DNA of 64,000 nt, taken from NCBI GenBank assembly GCA_947095585.1, contig OX352763.1, positions 13,007,462-13,071,461 on the forward strand. Direction: 5' to 3'. The translations under genes and the position numbers were made by a program. This document shows positions 1 to 10,824 of this stretch, piece by piece (position 1 is the first letter of the stretch; the number at the start of each line of letters is the position of its first letter). Below the pieces are notes generated by a model, which saw nothing but the letters and a program-made list of their open reading frames with translations, did not search any database and was not told where the DNA came from. This DNA comes from Nephrocerus scutellatus. Its lineage: Eukaryota > Arthropoda > Insecta > Diptera > Pipunculidae.

Positions 1-259
1 ATACAGAAACTGGTGGTATAGGCAAAACGATGGTATTTTTAATTAGTTGTGGGAGTCTGAATACGAAGCGAACTGAACCATGATGCGTATAAGGAAAGAA
101 TTCTCATCAACAACCATAACTCATTCAACTCAATCGGACATACTAATCAACTGATAAAATATGCAGAGATTCTAGATTATAACATTGAAAAATAACGATA
201 TGTTGGCAAGGCTGAAGTCGCGATTATGGCCATACATTTTTTTAATGCCATACCCATAT

Positions 260-520
260 GGCAGACACTGCGACTATAAGGGAAGCACCACCTCCCTAAT
301 GAACGACAGTAAATCCTTAGTGGTAGAATTTCTCAATTCCGCTGTAGAGCATATTTCCTTGTGAAAGATGCGTCTCCTTAACCAAAGTAATGCTGGGCAT
401 TCACGGAGAATACGCCCGGATGACCTTCCAATCTTCCAAGCAGAACCTGTATTCTGTCTCTGAGCCCACACCATGGTATTTGGCCAGAGAGTCAAAAGAA
501 GGGGACGATGCTATATTCGT
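260..520 (-). pseudogene. LINE ORF2 C-terminal remnant
   Basis: The minus-strand translation reads like the cysteine-rich, post-RNase H tail of a Jockey/R1-type non-LTR retrotransposon: RILRECPALLWLRRRIF followed by an LLSFIREV-type ending. Similar tails recur in the window near 24.4, 46.0, 52.7 and 61.0 kb. Only about 70 codons are open and no RT domain adjoins, so this is a 5'-truncated relic. Confidence 0.4.
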
Positions 521-639
521 TGTTGGGTTATTGCCACACGCATCGATCTACTGTGCGTTATTCTAATTTTAAATTTTAAATTTTAAATTTTTCATGTAAA
601 TTCTCCAATAACCAAAAGTACACTGAATTCCGCTATAAA

Positions 640-1320
640 TGCTGAAAACCCCAATCGTTAAGCAAGCAGCCCTGCTCACAGCGCATCAGCTCACAGAGAA
701 CACAGTCATCATAGTATGACATGATCTGATGACGTTATATGGAAAAAAATTTGTATTAGAGCCCCCAGACCCCGCAACCCGTGCACTTCAAATTTTTAAT
801 AGAAAGTATTGTCTGGGACACGGGCATTAGGAAGTGAGTTAAAAATTGATCACAAGATTCTAAAAAACAAGAATTTAAAAAAACAGCCTATAAAAATTAA
901 AATTTTTCGTGTAAAGTCTGTAATTGGAGATACACAAGTGTATAAAATCGGGCATTAGGAAGTGAGTTAAAAATTGATGACAAGATTCTAAAAAACAAGA
1001 ATTTAAAAAAACAGCCTATAAAAATTAAAATTTTTCGTGTAAAGTCTGTAATTGGAGATACACAAGTGTATAAAATTTGAAGAACATCGGGTTTCTTTAA
1101 AAAACAAAAAAAAGGTATGGGAGCCCCCCCCCCCCGGGGGTGCCTGATCACTACCAAATTTATACACATGTGTAAGCAATTTTAGAAAATCGGAAACTTT
1201 TTTTTATAAAAATCGACCCCGGGGCGCGATCACTTCCAAATTTTTACAAAAAGTGTTGTCCATCGGAGATACACACGCGTATAAAATTTGAAGAAAATCG
1301 GAGAAAAAGAGAAACCTATG
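640..1320. repeat. Dispersed repeat family, copy 1
   Basis: Non-coding repeat with phrases found again at about 25835-25930, 36684-37345 and 39170-39500: a GCGCATCAGCTCA/ACACAGTC block, then AATAGAAAGTATTGTC, a GGAGATACAC..GTGT block and a TTAGGAAGTG.GTTAAAAATTG block. The 36.7-kb copy also has an ATATATAAAAATGAAA-type start and a TTACCCGGG-type end, as in abundant insect non-autonomous elements that are possibly Helitron-like. The class is uncertain. Confidence 0.5.
821..1076. repeat. 128-bp tandem duplication
   Basis: Positions 821-948 and 949-1076 are head-to-tail copies beginning CGGGCATTAGGAAGTGAG. I saw one substitution between them (GATCAC versus GATGAC). It is a recent local duplication inside the dispersed repeat. 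Confidence 0.9.
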
Positions 1321-1329
1321 CTATACCTT

Positions 1330-3510
1330 TTAAGGTCTTTTTTGGGGTATTTTGGAGGTACATATTCTGAGGATTTTTTGATTTTTTTTTTGGGAAATCT
1401 TTTGAGGATATTTTGAAAAGTGGAGTTTTTTGTGGTCTTTTTAAAAGTATATTGGGGGTTTCTTGGGTGTCTTTTATAGGTCATGGGTAAAAATGACAAT
1501 TATAGCTATGTATATATCTGTTAAAAAAACTTGCCGACATTATTCTACTTTACATCACCAGCTACTTGCATATAGTCACGAAGGTTCTGCGCTTCATGGT
1601 ACATAAAATACCACCTATTTTGCGTCGGAATTTTAATGTAAATTTTGCATCTAACGATTTGATACCATTAATTTTTTGCGTGAAAAATTCAATCTACATA
1701 TAAATAATGATTCAAAGAAAGCAACAAAATCTAGAGAACTATATAAAATGCTGTTTTTACACGAAATCTAGAAAATGTTGAGTCCAAAACTGACGTTACA
1801 TATTTTAGTTACCATAACGCTATAGTGCCAACTATACGAATACAAACCGAAGCAATCATTTTGAAAAACAAAGTTAAGGTGTGGGCACAACATGACTTTC
1901 TTTTATGGACGGGGCCGGAATCTTCAGTAAATGTATACTATTTTTTTTTTATTTTTTATTTTGTTTTTTGTAAATTTCTTTTGTACTTAACAGATTTCTC
2001 CTAAGTGCTATACTTTTCTATGTTGTAATAGATTTTCTGCATTTTATTGGTACTGGAATAGAATATGAATTATTATGAAACAACAATGCCATGCATTCGG
2101 AATAAGTTATTGCATGAATGAAATAATTTTATTCTGTGTTTAGCAAAACTACTTTCATTATTTTAAGCCCGTATGACACTTTTTTTCTAATTTTAAATTC
2201 ATTGAAAATCAGTCGTCAATGCGGAAATGTCAAAAATAAACTGCCCAGCGACTGAAAAAAATATAATCTGAAGTATATTTTCAATGCATTTTTTAATACA
2301 AACATTAAATAGTATTGCATTTAAATAAAACGTAATTTTACGATATATTGTTCAGTTTTACAAAAAGTAATGTATCTTTTTTAATTCATTTACGATACCC
2401 GAAAATCATTCAATACAATAATTTTAATGTGAGTAACGTAAAAGTAAACATATATGAAAATGAAAACGTTAAACCTAACGTAACGATGCACGTTAGTAAA
2501 TGCCAATGAAGAATGTTCCAACAAAAAAGAATTTTGAAAATTTTATGAGAGAATAAATGATGGAAGTTATTTAACATAACGATAACGATATATTAGTTTA
2601 ATTGTAATTATACAAAAAAAAAACCTTCATCGTGTTCAGAGTAGGTATAAAATACACTCTCTTATATGTGTAAAAAACTTACGATATGGAAGAGACTGTT
2701 GGATGTTTACTAAGTGGGTGGTTAGCTTTAGCCTTCCATAGAAATCTAGCCCTTTTTCCTCTAATTTAGGAATTTGCTTTCTTATCGCAATAAATAACTC
2801 ACATGAACGATGAACAAAAAAAACTGAATAACTAGGTGGACAATACAAAAACTTTATTTACTCGTGTATTTTTGAAACGCGGAATAGGTACTGGTGGTTT
2901 GCAGGAGGTCTACGGAAGATTTCCACCATTGATAGTTAACTGCTGTTATCCGTACTAGCACTTGCAAGTGTTTTGTAGGAATGTAAAAATATTTGCACAA
3001 AAATATTTTATTAATCACGACAAAGTATTATCATAGCAAGACAATAAAAATATTCAAATTTCCCAAGGAAATGTGTGTTTTTAAATTATATTGTTAAACA
3101 TTGAAAAAACTTTGCCTTACCTTTTGAAAAATGTTAGATCGCTGTTTAAAACTGATAAATCACAAATTAATCCTCCTTATATTAGTTTTGCTTTTTTGAA
3201 TGTTTTCAGCACAATTTTGTAATTTTTCAAACAAAAATCGCCGTGGTTGACGTTTATAAACATTTATATCAACTTATGGGAAGTCGTAAGTGCGTTCAGC
3301 TAGTGCTTTTATATTAGGAGGTGTTTGTTTTTTCATTGTTGCTGATAACACTTTTATAATTAAAATTTTTGAAAGTTTTGGTAAAAAATCAGTATCACTA
3401 TAGTTATTAGAGTTGGATATTTCACAGCGGGATTAATTTAAAAAAATGCATTATAATATTACATAATTATTTTCAACTTCTTAATATTATAATGATTCTT
3501 TTATTAATAT
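1330..3510. other. AT-rich stretch without a recognised gene
   Basis: Long A/T runs and short open frames with no recognisable protein similarity on either strand. No tRNA or other RNA gene was seen. Confidence 0.6.
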
Positions 3511-3514
3511 TCAT

Positions 3515-3545
3515 GTACAAGGTGGGGCAAAACTAATTTCATATC
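3515..3545. repeat. Mariner-like terminal sequence
   Basis: The sequence GTACAAGGTGGGGCAAAA followed by CTAATT is nearly identical to 33830-33853, which borders a Tc1/mariner-type transposase relic. It is probably one end of a related element. The partner end was not found. Confidence 0.4.
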
Positions 3546-3825
3546 GTGAATTCGTTACCATTTTATATACAAAAACATCAAAATAATTTATTTTATTTAA
3601 TTTCTGTAGCTTTTTATAGACTTTATTTGAAAATTTATAATTTAAATTATTCCAATGGTCTTGCGGACCATTCTCAAGACGAAAAAGATAAATGAATTGA
3701 TTTTTCTGAATATTCAGAACAGAGATAATTTAGATTATCATAGCTAACAAAATTATAAGTAAAACTTCTGACATTTAGACAAAAAAAACAAAACAAGACA
3801 AAATCCAGTTTATTAAAAAAAAAAG

Positions 3826-4180
3826 GTCCGATCTATAAAGAAAAATATAACAATTGTCATGCATACATATTGGAGAAACAAGTAATACATTAACATAGCG
3901 AATTAAACAACATAAAAGAGATATTAACAATGTTAAAAAACTTAAAGACGGACAACAGACTTGCTATAGATTAGCGCTCGTTAAACATTGCCACATACTA
4001 AAACATGAATTTGATAAAGAGAAAGTCATTACTCATGAAGACAAGAAACATAAACTACTATTAAAAGAAGCTTGTGACATTTGGTTATCCAACAGTCCTG
4101 TCAACTATAAAGTAGAAAATAAATTACACATAGTTATATTAACCTTATTAAAAATAACACTTAATAATTTACTTTAGCGA
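3826..4180 (+). pseudogene. Penelope-like element fragment (GIY-YIG endonuclease)
   Basis: In one frame about 85 codons read as the GIY-YIG endonuclease end of a Penelope-like retroelement. A YI/GETSN core (with a frameshift just before GET) is followed by a stop, then RIKQHKRDIN with the usual arginine, then CYRLALVKHCH and an ACDIWLSNSPVNYK-type end. Family knowledge: Penelope elements carry an RT followed by this nuclease. The stop and the frameshift make this a dead fragment. No RT domain was recognised upstream. Confidence 0.6.
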
Positions 4181-4605
4181 ACTTTTCAAAGTATTGGTTT
4201 TGAAGGAGATCTGTCAATAACTACGAAACAAAAGATAAAAATAGAAAATTGGTTGACAAACAGAGGAGAAAATGGTACTGAACTGTTTTGTCTTTGCCTA
4301 TTTATATATAATCAATATTAAAAAAATGTATGTGCATCAAAAATTAAAAATGACCTTTTTAGGAACTAGCCGCCCCATCGCAATGTGTCAATTCGAAAAT
4401 ATAAACAAACTTCTCGAGACCATGCGAAAATAAAAAATAAAATCGTTCCTCCTCTTCTTTCTATACCAACACTACGATAAAATATATCAATATAGATTTT
4501 TTTAAGCATTTAACCTGAAATTTGTGGTTGTTTTTAACAAAAAAAAATTTTTTCTTAGCGAGATCAGTTGACCTCATCTGTCATTTAATATGTCAAACGC
4601 TAACA

Positions 4606-5015
4606 AGCAATAATTTTTAATAAGATCGTCTAGCTCGAAATATATATGTTATAATAAAAAGCCACATTGTTAGGGAGCTCTCACTTGGAAAAACTTAATA
4701 CTTAAGCCTTACAGAATTGTATGGATTTCCAACATAACGTCAAATCCAAAATACAAATTTGTAAGTCCAAAGTATTAAGTTTTTCCATTGTGAGCGCTCC
4801 CCTACGCGTTCAAATAAAAATTCTTTGTTGTTTTTCAAACTCAAAAGAACTTCACAAAAGAAAATTCCTTTTAAGAAAATGTTCTTTACTAAACTTTACT
4901 ATAAATACGTCATTTGTGAATTTATTTCAAAAGATGTCAATAAACAGTAGCAATTAATAAAATCGTCTTGCTCGAAATATATATGTTCTAATATAAATGC
5001 CACATTGTTACAAAC
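4606..5015. repeat. Pair of about 65-bp direct repeats
   Basis: Positions 4606-4672 and 4947-5012 share AATCGTC/TAGATCGTC-type starts, then GCTCGAAATATATATGTT, then GCCACATTGTTA. The first copy is interrupted exactly after GCCACATTGTTA by the small inverted-repeat element at 4673-4802. Confidence 0.7.
4673..4802. mobile_element. 130-bp MITE with TA target duplication
   Basis: The left end GGGAGCTCTCACTTGGAAAA and the right end, whose reverse complement starts GGGGAGCGCTCACAATGGAA, form imperfect terminal inverted repeats extending through AAACTTAATACTT. TA dinucleotides flank both ends (4671-4672 and 4803-4804), as expected for Tc1/mariner-type insertion. It has no coding capacity. Confidence 0.75.
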
Positions 5016-5315
5016 ATCATAAATGTCATTTTTATGGTACGCGAACCTTATTTTCAGGACCCAACTGTTTTTGTTTACTTTGCGTATGCAAAAGCAAATG
5101 CTCGGTAAAATTTTATCTACTGATAACTGATACTGGTGACTAGACACGGGTACACTTCCACTTGAACAATGTTAGTTATATATTTATTCCAAAATATTTT
5201 GTTATTTGGAATTATTTTTGTAAGGAATGCAACATGCCTTCGAACATACTCCGCCGATTATATTATAAAGCTTAGGTAGGTGTAACTTTTATAAATTATT
5301 TGCACCTACTTCAAG

Positions 5316-6455
5316 AACTCTTATAGGGAGGAGGTTCGTGCAATGTTCCAACATGCTTACGATGGATATTTAAGACATGCCAGTGATTTCGATGAGCTGC
5401 GCCCGTTGACTTGTGACGGTGTGGATACTTGGGGCAGTTACTCACTGACACTAATCGATGCCCTGGACACACTTGCCACGATGGGAAACTACTCTGAATT
5501 TCAGCGGGTGGCAAATTTGTTAACAGAAAAAATGAATTTCGACAGAGACATAAATGTTTCGGTCTTTGAGACGAACATCCGGATTGTTGGTGGACTAATA
5601 AGTGCTCATCTAATGTCAAGGAAGGCAGGTCTCGAACTGGAGCCGAGTTGGCCATGCAACGGGCCACTACTGCGAATGGCCGAAGACGTGGCACGTCGTC
5701 TTTTGCCTGCCTTCAATACAAACACTGGTATGCCGTATGGAACTGTGAATCTTTTGTATGGTGTACCTTCTGGTGAGACATCTGTTACTTGTACAGCTGG
5801 CGTCGGCACTTTTATTGTAGAATTTGGGGCGTTAAGCCGCCTCACAGGCGATCCTATTTATGAAGAAGTCGCTCTTAATGCTATATATTCACTGTGGAAT
5901 TACCGATCGCCAATTGGCCTTTTAGGCAACCATATTGACGTGCAGACTGGACGTTGGACAGCACAAGATTCCGGTATTGGCGCTGGCGTCGATTCGTTCT
6001 TCGAGTATCTTGTTAAGGGTGCAATAATGTTGAATCGTCCAGACTTGTTGGAAATGTTTCACGAAGGGCGCATGGCAATAGATAAGTACTTAAAGCGTGA
6101 CGATTGGTACGTGTGGGCCGGCATGAATAAAGGACAGGTAACGCTGCCTGTTTTCCAGTCTTTAGAAGCGTATTGGCCAGGAGTTTTGAGTTTGTTGGGA
6201 GATATCGCGCCTGCCATGCGAATTCTGTACAATTATCACACAGTTTGGAAACAATACGGATTCCTTCCAGAGTTCTACAACATTCCAGGTGCTGAAGCTG
6301 GTGCGAATCGTGAGAATTATCCACTTCGTCCGGAGTTAGTTGAGTCGGCGATGTATCTCTATCGAATGACAAAGGACCCTTTCCTTCTTGAAGTCGGTGA
6401 GAATATGCTACGCAGCATACAGTACAGCGCAAAGACATCATGCGGGTATGCTACG
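5316..6455 (+). CDS. Edem2: EDEM2 exon (catalytic domain, first visible exon)
   Basis: The reading frame is open back to 5295, and the residues [10 protein letters not shown] before the Met at 5343 match the EDEM2 pattern YRERVKAMF. Translation therefore does not begin at 5343. The acceptor is most likely the AG at 5314-5315 (CTACTTCAAG), giving phase 0, with an AG at 5325-5326 as alternative. The donor is GTGAGT at 6456 after the residues CGYAT. Confidence 0.88.
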
Positions 6456-8009
6456 GTGAGTAGGTAGACTAATAGGTACCAGTTTTACACATTTGGATTT
6501 TCTTACCAATTACAGATTCGAAATGTGCGTGATCATAGTAAGGAGAATCGCATGGAATCTTTCTTTCTTGCTGAAACAACAAAGTACCTCTATATGCTAT
6601 TTGATGAGGCGAACTTCCTTCACAATGACGGTCGTGAGGGAGAAATCTTACAAACTCCGAACGGACAATGCGTCATCAATGCTGGAGGATACATTTTCAA
6701 TACAGAAGCACATCCCGTCGATATGTCAGCATTACACTGTTGCTATGACCTTCCACGAGAAGATATCTTTGCGGATTTTAATTTAGATGACTTCCATGGT
6801 GACAAGCTAGGCAGACAAGAGCGTCGCAAACACGATACCGACGTAGAAAAATCCAATAAATTTGATTGCGTCACGGCAAAAGAAAACCCCTTGAAATCTG
6901 TCGATTCGAATATTACGATTGATATTGAAGTCGTCGACGAGAAAGATACCGCCGCCGCCCAGGCACTTTTTGAAAATGTTCAACAGATTCAAAACGAAAG
7001 GAATACCAATACAAAAGAGCCTCTTGATACCACCGTTGGCGAAGGACACGTTACCCCTATTAATTTGCACCAGCTGCTCAAAGAAACAAAGGACAATTTT
7101 TCAAAAAACGAAGTATTACTGGAGTTCATTATAGTCTTAATGCAGAACCACACCATGGATCCGATGGTTATTAAAAAATTGAATTTATTTAATGAGTCTG
7201 TTGACTCTTTTGATGTGAAGGACGATAGCAAAACGAAAACTCTTTGGGATTTGTATCAGCTAAAGCACTACCATGACATAAAAGGACGTTTAATTGAGAA
7301 ACTGCGACTTCAAAAGTTGGACAAAGCCAACGCAAAAAGCGACATGCTGAAGCATTTGTCAGAGGCAAAAGATTCTTATCGGATCTCTCTGGTTAATACA
7401 ACTGCAATGCAGCAATTCATAAACACTTTAAACAGAAAAATACATCCTGAACAGAAGAAAGACTTACTAAGCACACCATTTTTAAGTGAAGAAGAAATTG
7501 TCGAACTTGACACGAAACGGCAATTACCAGGTCCGTCTGAATTCTTTGAGAAACTTCGGCTAATTGCCGAAAATAAGATGCGAACGAGTAAAAGGTCGCA
7601 AAAGTGGCAACCTCTTATGGAAGAGATCAAAACGCAGACAAAAGCGATTCACACATTGTTTCATTCAATAACTTTGGCTGATTCGAAAGATAAGGAAAAC
7701 GATGATCAAATAGGAAATGTCTCACAACTGTCAAAAGAGTCCGCAGAATCGGAAGCAGCTAAAAAACACTTCACACCACCATCACTTGACGATGATGCAA
7801 CAAAGAATGCTTCCATCCTGTCACAATTTGTGCAATCAATTATAAAATCCACAACACCACGGCAGCGAAGCAATTTCGATGCGCAATTGTTCCTTGAGAA
7901 AATCCGTGGCGTTCATAACTTTTCAGATTTTACACAAAACTACGAGGTGCTTACTTGCCGAGCGCCCCCGTTCAGACACAGATTTTCCTTCCGTCACGCA
8001 TTTCCTTAA
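5316..8009 (+). CDS. Edem2: EDEM2, ER degradation-enhancing alpha-mannosidase-like protein 2
   Basis: Glycoside hydrolase family 47 protein of ER-associated degradation. Family knowledge: EDEMs act in the ER lumen and promote mannose trimming of misfolded glycoproteins so that they can be retrotranslocated. Two exons (5316-6455 and 6516-8009) give about 877 residues. Counting from the Met at 5343, visible hallmarks are [10 protein letters not shown] (18-26), FETNIR (75-80), the VTCTAG cysteine (150), [12 protein letters not shown] with acidic residues 217 and 221, [13 protein letters not shown] (329-341) and, in exon 2, FNTEAHP. The catalytic domain looks intact and closest to EDEM2 rather than EDEM1 or EDEM3. 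The tail of about 390 residues after the domain is charged, low in complexity and much longer than in mammalian EDEM2. It ends with an [12 protein letters not shown] motif resembling the LTCPAQPF end of human EDEM2. The signal-peptide exon was not located. Confidence 0.93.
6456..6515 (+). other. EDEM2 intron, 60 bp
   Basis: GTGAGT donor and a TTACAG acceptor. Removing it joins CGYAT to [20 protein letters not shown], which restores the conserved block that in other EDEM2 proteins reads CGFATIKDLRDH. Confidence 0.95.
6516..8009 (+). CDS. Edem2: EDEM2 exon 2 (end of GH47 domain plus long charged tail)
   Basis: Encodes [20 protein letters not shown], then [13 protein letters not shown], whose Thr-Glu pair is the calcium-binding end of GH47 enzymes. 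Next come about 390 residues rich in K, E, D and S, without a recognised domain. Stop TAA at 8007-8009. A C-terminal KDEL-type retention signal is absent, as expected for EDEM2. Confidence 0.9.
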   Translation: MRNVRDHSKENRMESFFLAETTKYLYMLFDEANFLHNDGREGEILQTPNGQCVINAGGYIFNTEAHPVDMSALHCCYDLPREDIFADFNLDDFHGDKLGRQERRKHDTDVEKSNKFDCVTAKENPLKSVDSNITIDIEVVDEKDTAAAQALFENVQQIQNERNTNTKEPLDTTVGEGHVTPINLHQLLKETKDNFSKNEVLLEFIIVLMQNHTMDPMVIKKLNLFNESVDSFDVKDDSKTKTLWDLYQLKHYHDIKGRLIEKLRLQKLDKANAKSDMLKHLSEAKDSYRISLVNTTAMQQFINTLNRKIHPEQKKDLLSTPFLSEEEIVELDTKRQLPGPSEFFEKLRLIAENKMRTSKRSQKWQPLMEEIKTQTKAIHTLFHSITLADSKDKENDDQIGNVSQLSKESAESEAAKKHFTPPSLDDDATKNASILSQFVQSIIKSTTPRQRSNFDAQLFLEKIRGVHNFSDFTQNYEVLTCRAPPFRHRFSFRHAFP

Positions 8010-8395
8010 GCGAAAACACAAGAAATTTGCTTAGCTACAACCAAAAAAAAAACTTTCTAATAAATCCATTTTTTTTACTTCTTTTAAAGGTTGGTTGCTG
8101 GTCTTATTTCTGGTTTGAATGCTTAAGATTTGATAACATAGATCCAGAAATGGACTATCGGTAAGTCCAAGCAAAACTACTGCAGTTTTATTTACTCGTT
8201 AGGGTAAATTCGATGGTCATTAGACCAAAAAGAAAAGGTTTCACTTTGCCAATCTCCACGGAAGATAAATATCTATGGTTAATCCTAGATTGTAAGATGA
8301 AGTGGAAGATGCTCTTGGTAATCTAGAATGTATGAATCTGCAATGTGAAAGAGCATTTGGTAAATCATGGGGGCTGAGTTCGAAAATGGTACACT
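8010..8395 (+). other. EDEM2 downstream region
   Basis: Short AT-rich stretch after the EDEM2 stop, containing AATAAA at 8058-8063, about 50 bp after the stop. It could serve as a polyadenylation signal, but no transcript evidence is available. Confidence 0.35.
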
Positions 8396-8400
8396 GATTG

Positions 8401-8498
8401 TAATAATAATAATAATAATATATTGGCGCGAAAGACCATTGCGGTCCAGGGACCATCTTATTGCGACCATTTTTTTGTGCATGTATAGTTTTGCACAC
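8401..8498 (-). mobile_element. tRNA-derived SINE-like repeat, 3' fragment (copy D)
   Basis: On the minus strand it reads CATGCACAAAA, then TGGACCGCAATGGTCTTTCG, then GCGCC and an (ATT)n tail of about seven units. This is the 3' end shared with copies at 18.9, 49.6 and 60.7 kb. Confidence 0.6.
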
Positions 8499-8514
8499 TG
8501 GTTGTACTTAATGA

Positions 8515-9480
8515 TAATCAGACTCATTCTCACCTATACGGCAGTTGCTTGGTGGTTAAAAACATGTCTGAAAATGGCTAAAAGGAACGTCTGCTTGCAA
8601 ATAACGGGCACATTGCGCTCTACCTTTCAGATCTCAATGCACTGTTATTTTAGTTATGTTAGTTATTCAGATCGAAACGGTGAAAGTTATATATCGACCT
8701 CGAAAGAATGATGGGCATAAGAGTGTGCATGGAAACATTCCATAAGGTTTTGAAACATATTGCTACGATCCTGATCACATTACCCATTCCACATTAATGG
8801 AAGACGGAATAATTCAACTGAGAGATGATCTTTAGGGAATTCGAACCACTATTCTTCACTGACCCTTCCCGTACTGATAAAGGAACTTGAGCACGATGGT
8901 TCTTAGATGAGATTTCTAATGAGTCATTAGCACTTGCCAACTGGCCAACTGTTTTTCAAACAGAAATATTTGCCATTTTACAAATTTTCAGTCAACTGGG
9001 CCGTCTCTAAAAAGATACAAGGACGAAACTTTGTAATATATAGTGACAGCCACGCTGCTCTACTAGCATTGGAATCACCTTGTGTCAACTCGAAGATTGT
9101 TCTGGAATGTAAGAGAAGACTGAACTATTTTTCAATATGGAACTTCGTCACTCTTATCAGGAATGAAATGAAATGAATCTGCTGATGCACTCGCACACTC
9201 CAATGTTCATACTGGTCCGGAAGCGATTTTTAGACTAGAGGCAGGTAAACTTAACTAAATTGGTATTCGGAGATTTATAGAAGCCGAACAGGAGCACTGT
9301 TGGAACTCCATAAAGAAATGTAGAACTATCAAGCGCTTTGTGTATAGGCCGAAACCGCCAAGTTAATTTTAGGAATATCTAGAAGAAACTGTCGATTTAC
9401 TTACTGTCAATGAATCAACAAAAATTCAAAAGTCAGCGATCTGTATGCTCACCGTCCTCAAATATGCTGTTTCATTGTTA
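8515..9480 (+). pseudogene. Jockey-like LINE fragment (RT end, RNase H)
   Basis: Plus-strand frames give LILTYTAVAWWLK and LQITGTLRSTF at 8521-8645 (the region after the RT core), then an RNase H piece with GRNFVIYSDSHAALLALESP at about 9024-9085 and SADALAHSN near 9178-9204. Stops and frameshifts separate the blocks. It is a 5'-truncated, dead copy. Confidence 0.7.
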
Positions 9481-9487
9481 TATATCA

Positions 9488-9520
9488 TACAAGCTGATTA
9501 CCCGGCGTTGCCCAGGTATT
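9488..9520. repeat. Terminal motif of a dispersed element
   Basis: AAGCTGATTACCCGGCG followed by TTGCCCAGG matches 37312-37334 (AGCTGATAACCCCGG, TGTTACCCGGG). The motif is common at ends of abundant insect non-autonomous transposons. The class is not settled here. Confidence 0.4.
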
Positions 9521-9784
9521 AATTCATCCCAATCTTCTATTACGCAGGCGTAGAAAAAATAATGATAACTATCTATAAGATAATATTGCAGTTTTCAATA
9601 AAAAAATTAGTATTTTAAATTATAGCCACAGCATTCAAATTATAAAATAAAATTTAAAAAAATACATAATATTAATTTAAAACTAAACTTAGTTGTATAA
9701 AATGTTTTTAGTTTCACCTTCAAGAGCAAGAATAAATCAATTCTTAGGTTAACCCACCCAAGAGCAAGCAAAATAAAGTAGTCC

Positions 9785-10117
9785 GTGGAAAAAACATGGC
9801 GATCTCAAATCTATACTCTGCACTCTGCAGTACTTAATGAACTGTCCGACTTATTGATTGTCATCGAAAACGACACTTTTACTGGAAAGTGCAATCTCTT
9901 AAATTTAAAAGGTAGATCCGTCGAAATGAGTGCTATCCGTGGGATAAAAACTGTTTCACACTATTCCTTTTCTGTTAAGAAATCCTTTTTACGCACAGTC
10001 AACGTTGCAAAGTTTTGGCGATTCCGTAGTAAAATAATTGGAGATCCCACTTTAAGTAAAAGACGATGTGGTGGCACGCCAGACGAATCAAGTTTAATAG
10101 CTCAGTTAGATAATTAA
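9785..10117 (+). other. Unrecognised 110-codon open frame
   Basis: Open frame without a recognised domain, signal peptide or membrane segment. It lies between transposon relics. It could be a piece of a transposon or chance, and it is listed only because it is longer than most noise frames nearby. Confidence 0.15.
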
Positions 10118-10151
10118 CTTCCTCATCAGCGTCTACTACGGTATCGATAGA

Positions 10152-10408
10152 CTTATGTCGTTTTTTTTGTTTTAGAAATCATCGCTCGAGCTTAGATTTT
10201 TTCTTTAAAATACGAACACGAAAGCCGAGAATCTTTTGTTTACATTGTTTTGTTGCATGTGTTGTTGTTGCAGTTAATGAACAGAGTGGTTAAATCTTCC
10301 AAAATATCAAGATCTGTTAGAGGGGAATTTCGATCTACCGTAGATTGTTTTTTTTTTTTTTTGAAAAAACGAATAACTTGACAGCCAAAAAAACACAACA
10401 CGACACGA
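10152..10408. mobile_element. Non-autonomous element copy (ATGTCGTTTTTTTT ends)
   Basis: Starts CTTATGTCGTTTTTTTT and shares with 17011-17423 the blocks CTCGAGCT.AGATTTTTTCT, GCGAGAATCTTTTGTTTA, and a CGATC.ACCGTAGATT block. The right end is degraded (ACACGACACG). No coding capacity is seen. Confidence 0.5.
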
Positions 10409-10409
10409 A

Positions 10410-10820
10410 AAACACGAAGTTATATACAGTGACTACGCCTGTGGTGACTCTTATTTTCTGACATTAGTTATTTGCTAAAAAATTTTTGAAATCACTTCAG
10501 TGTAATTTATTGGAAAATGAAGCGGATTTACTTTGTCGTGTTAATACAATTCAACACTATGTCGCCAGCTTAATTTCACAATGTTCACCGCATTATTATT
10601 ATTTTTTTGTTGTTTTCTGAACATGCCCTTCCGACATTTTAGATTGTAGTATTGTAAATTGTACCACTTCCTGTTTTGATATCTGAGGCGTACGACGCGA
10701 TTTTTTTTGATTATCTTGTTAAATTGTTATTAATCGAACGGAATTAATTATAAAACCATCAAGAAATATATTTGAAATGTTTCTGCTGATCGTTTTTTTG
10801 ATTAGTATACCAAGCAATTC
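10410..10820. other. Stretch without a recognised gene
   Basis: AT-rich DNA between two mobile elements. No open frame with known similarity, RNA gene or clear repeat was seen. Confidence 0.5.
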
Positions 10821-10824
10821 ATGA

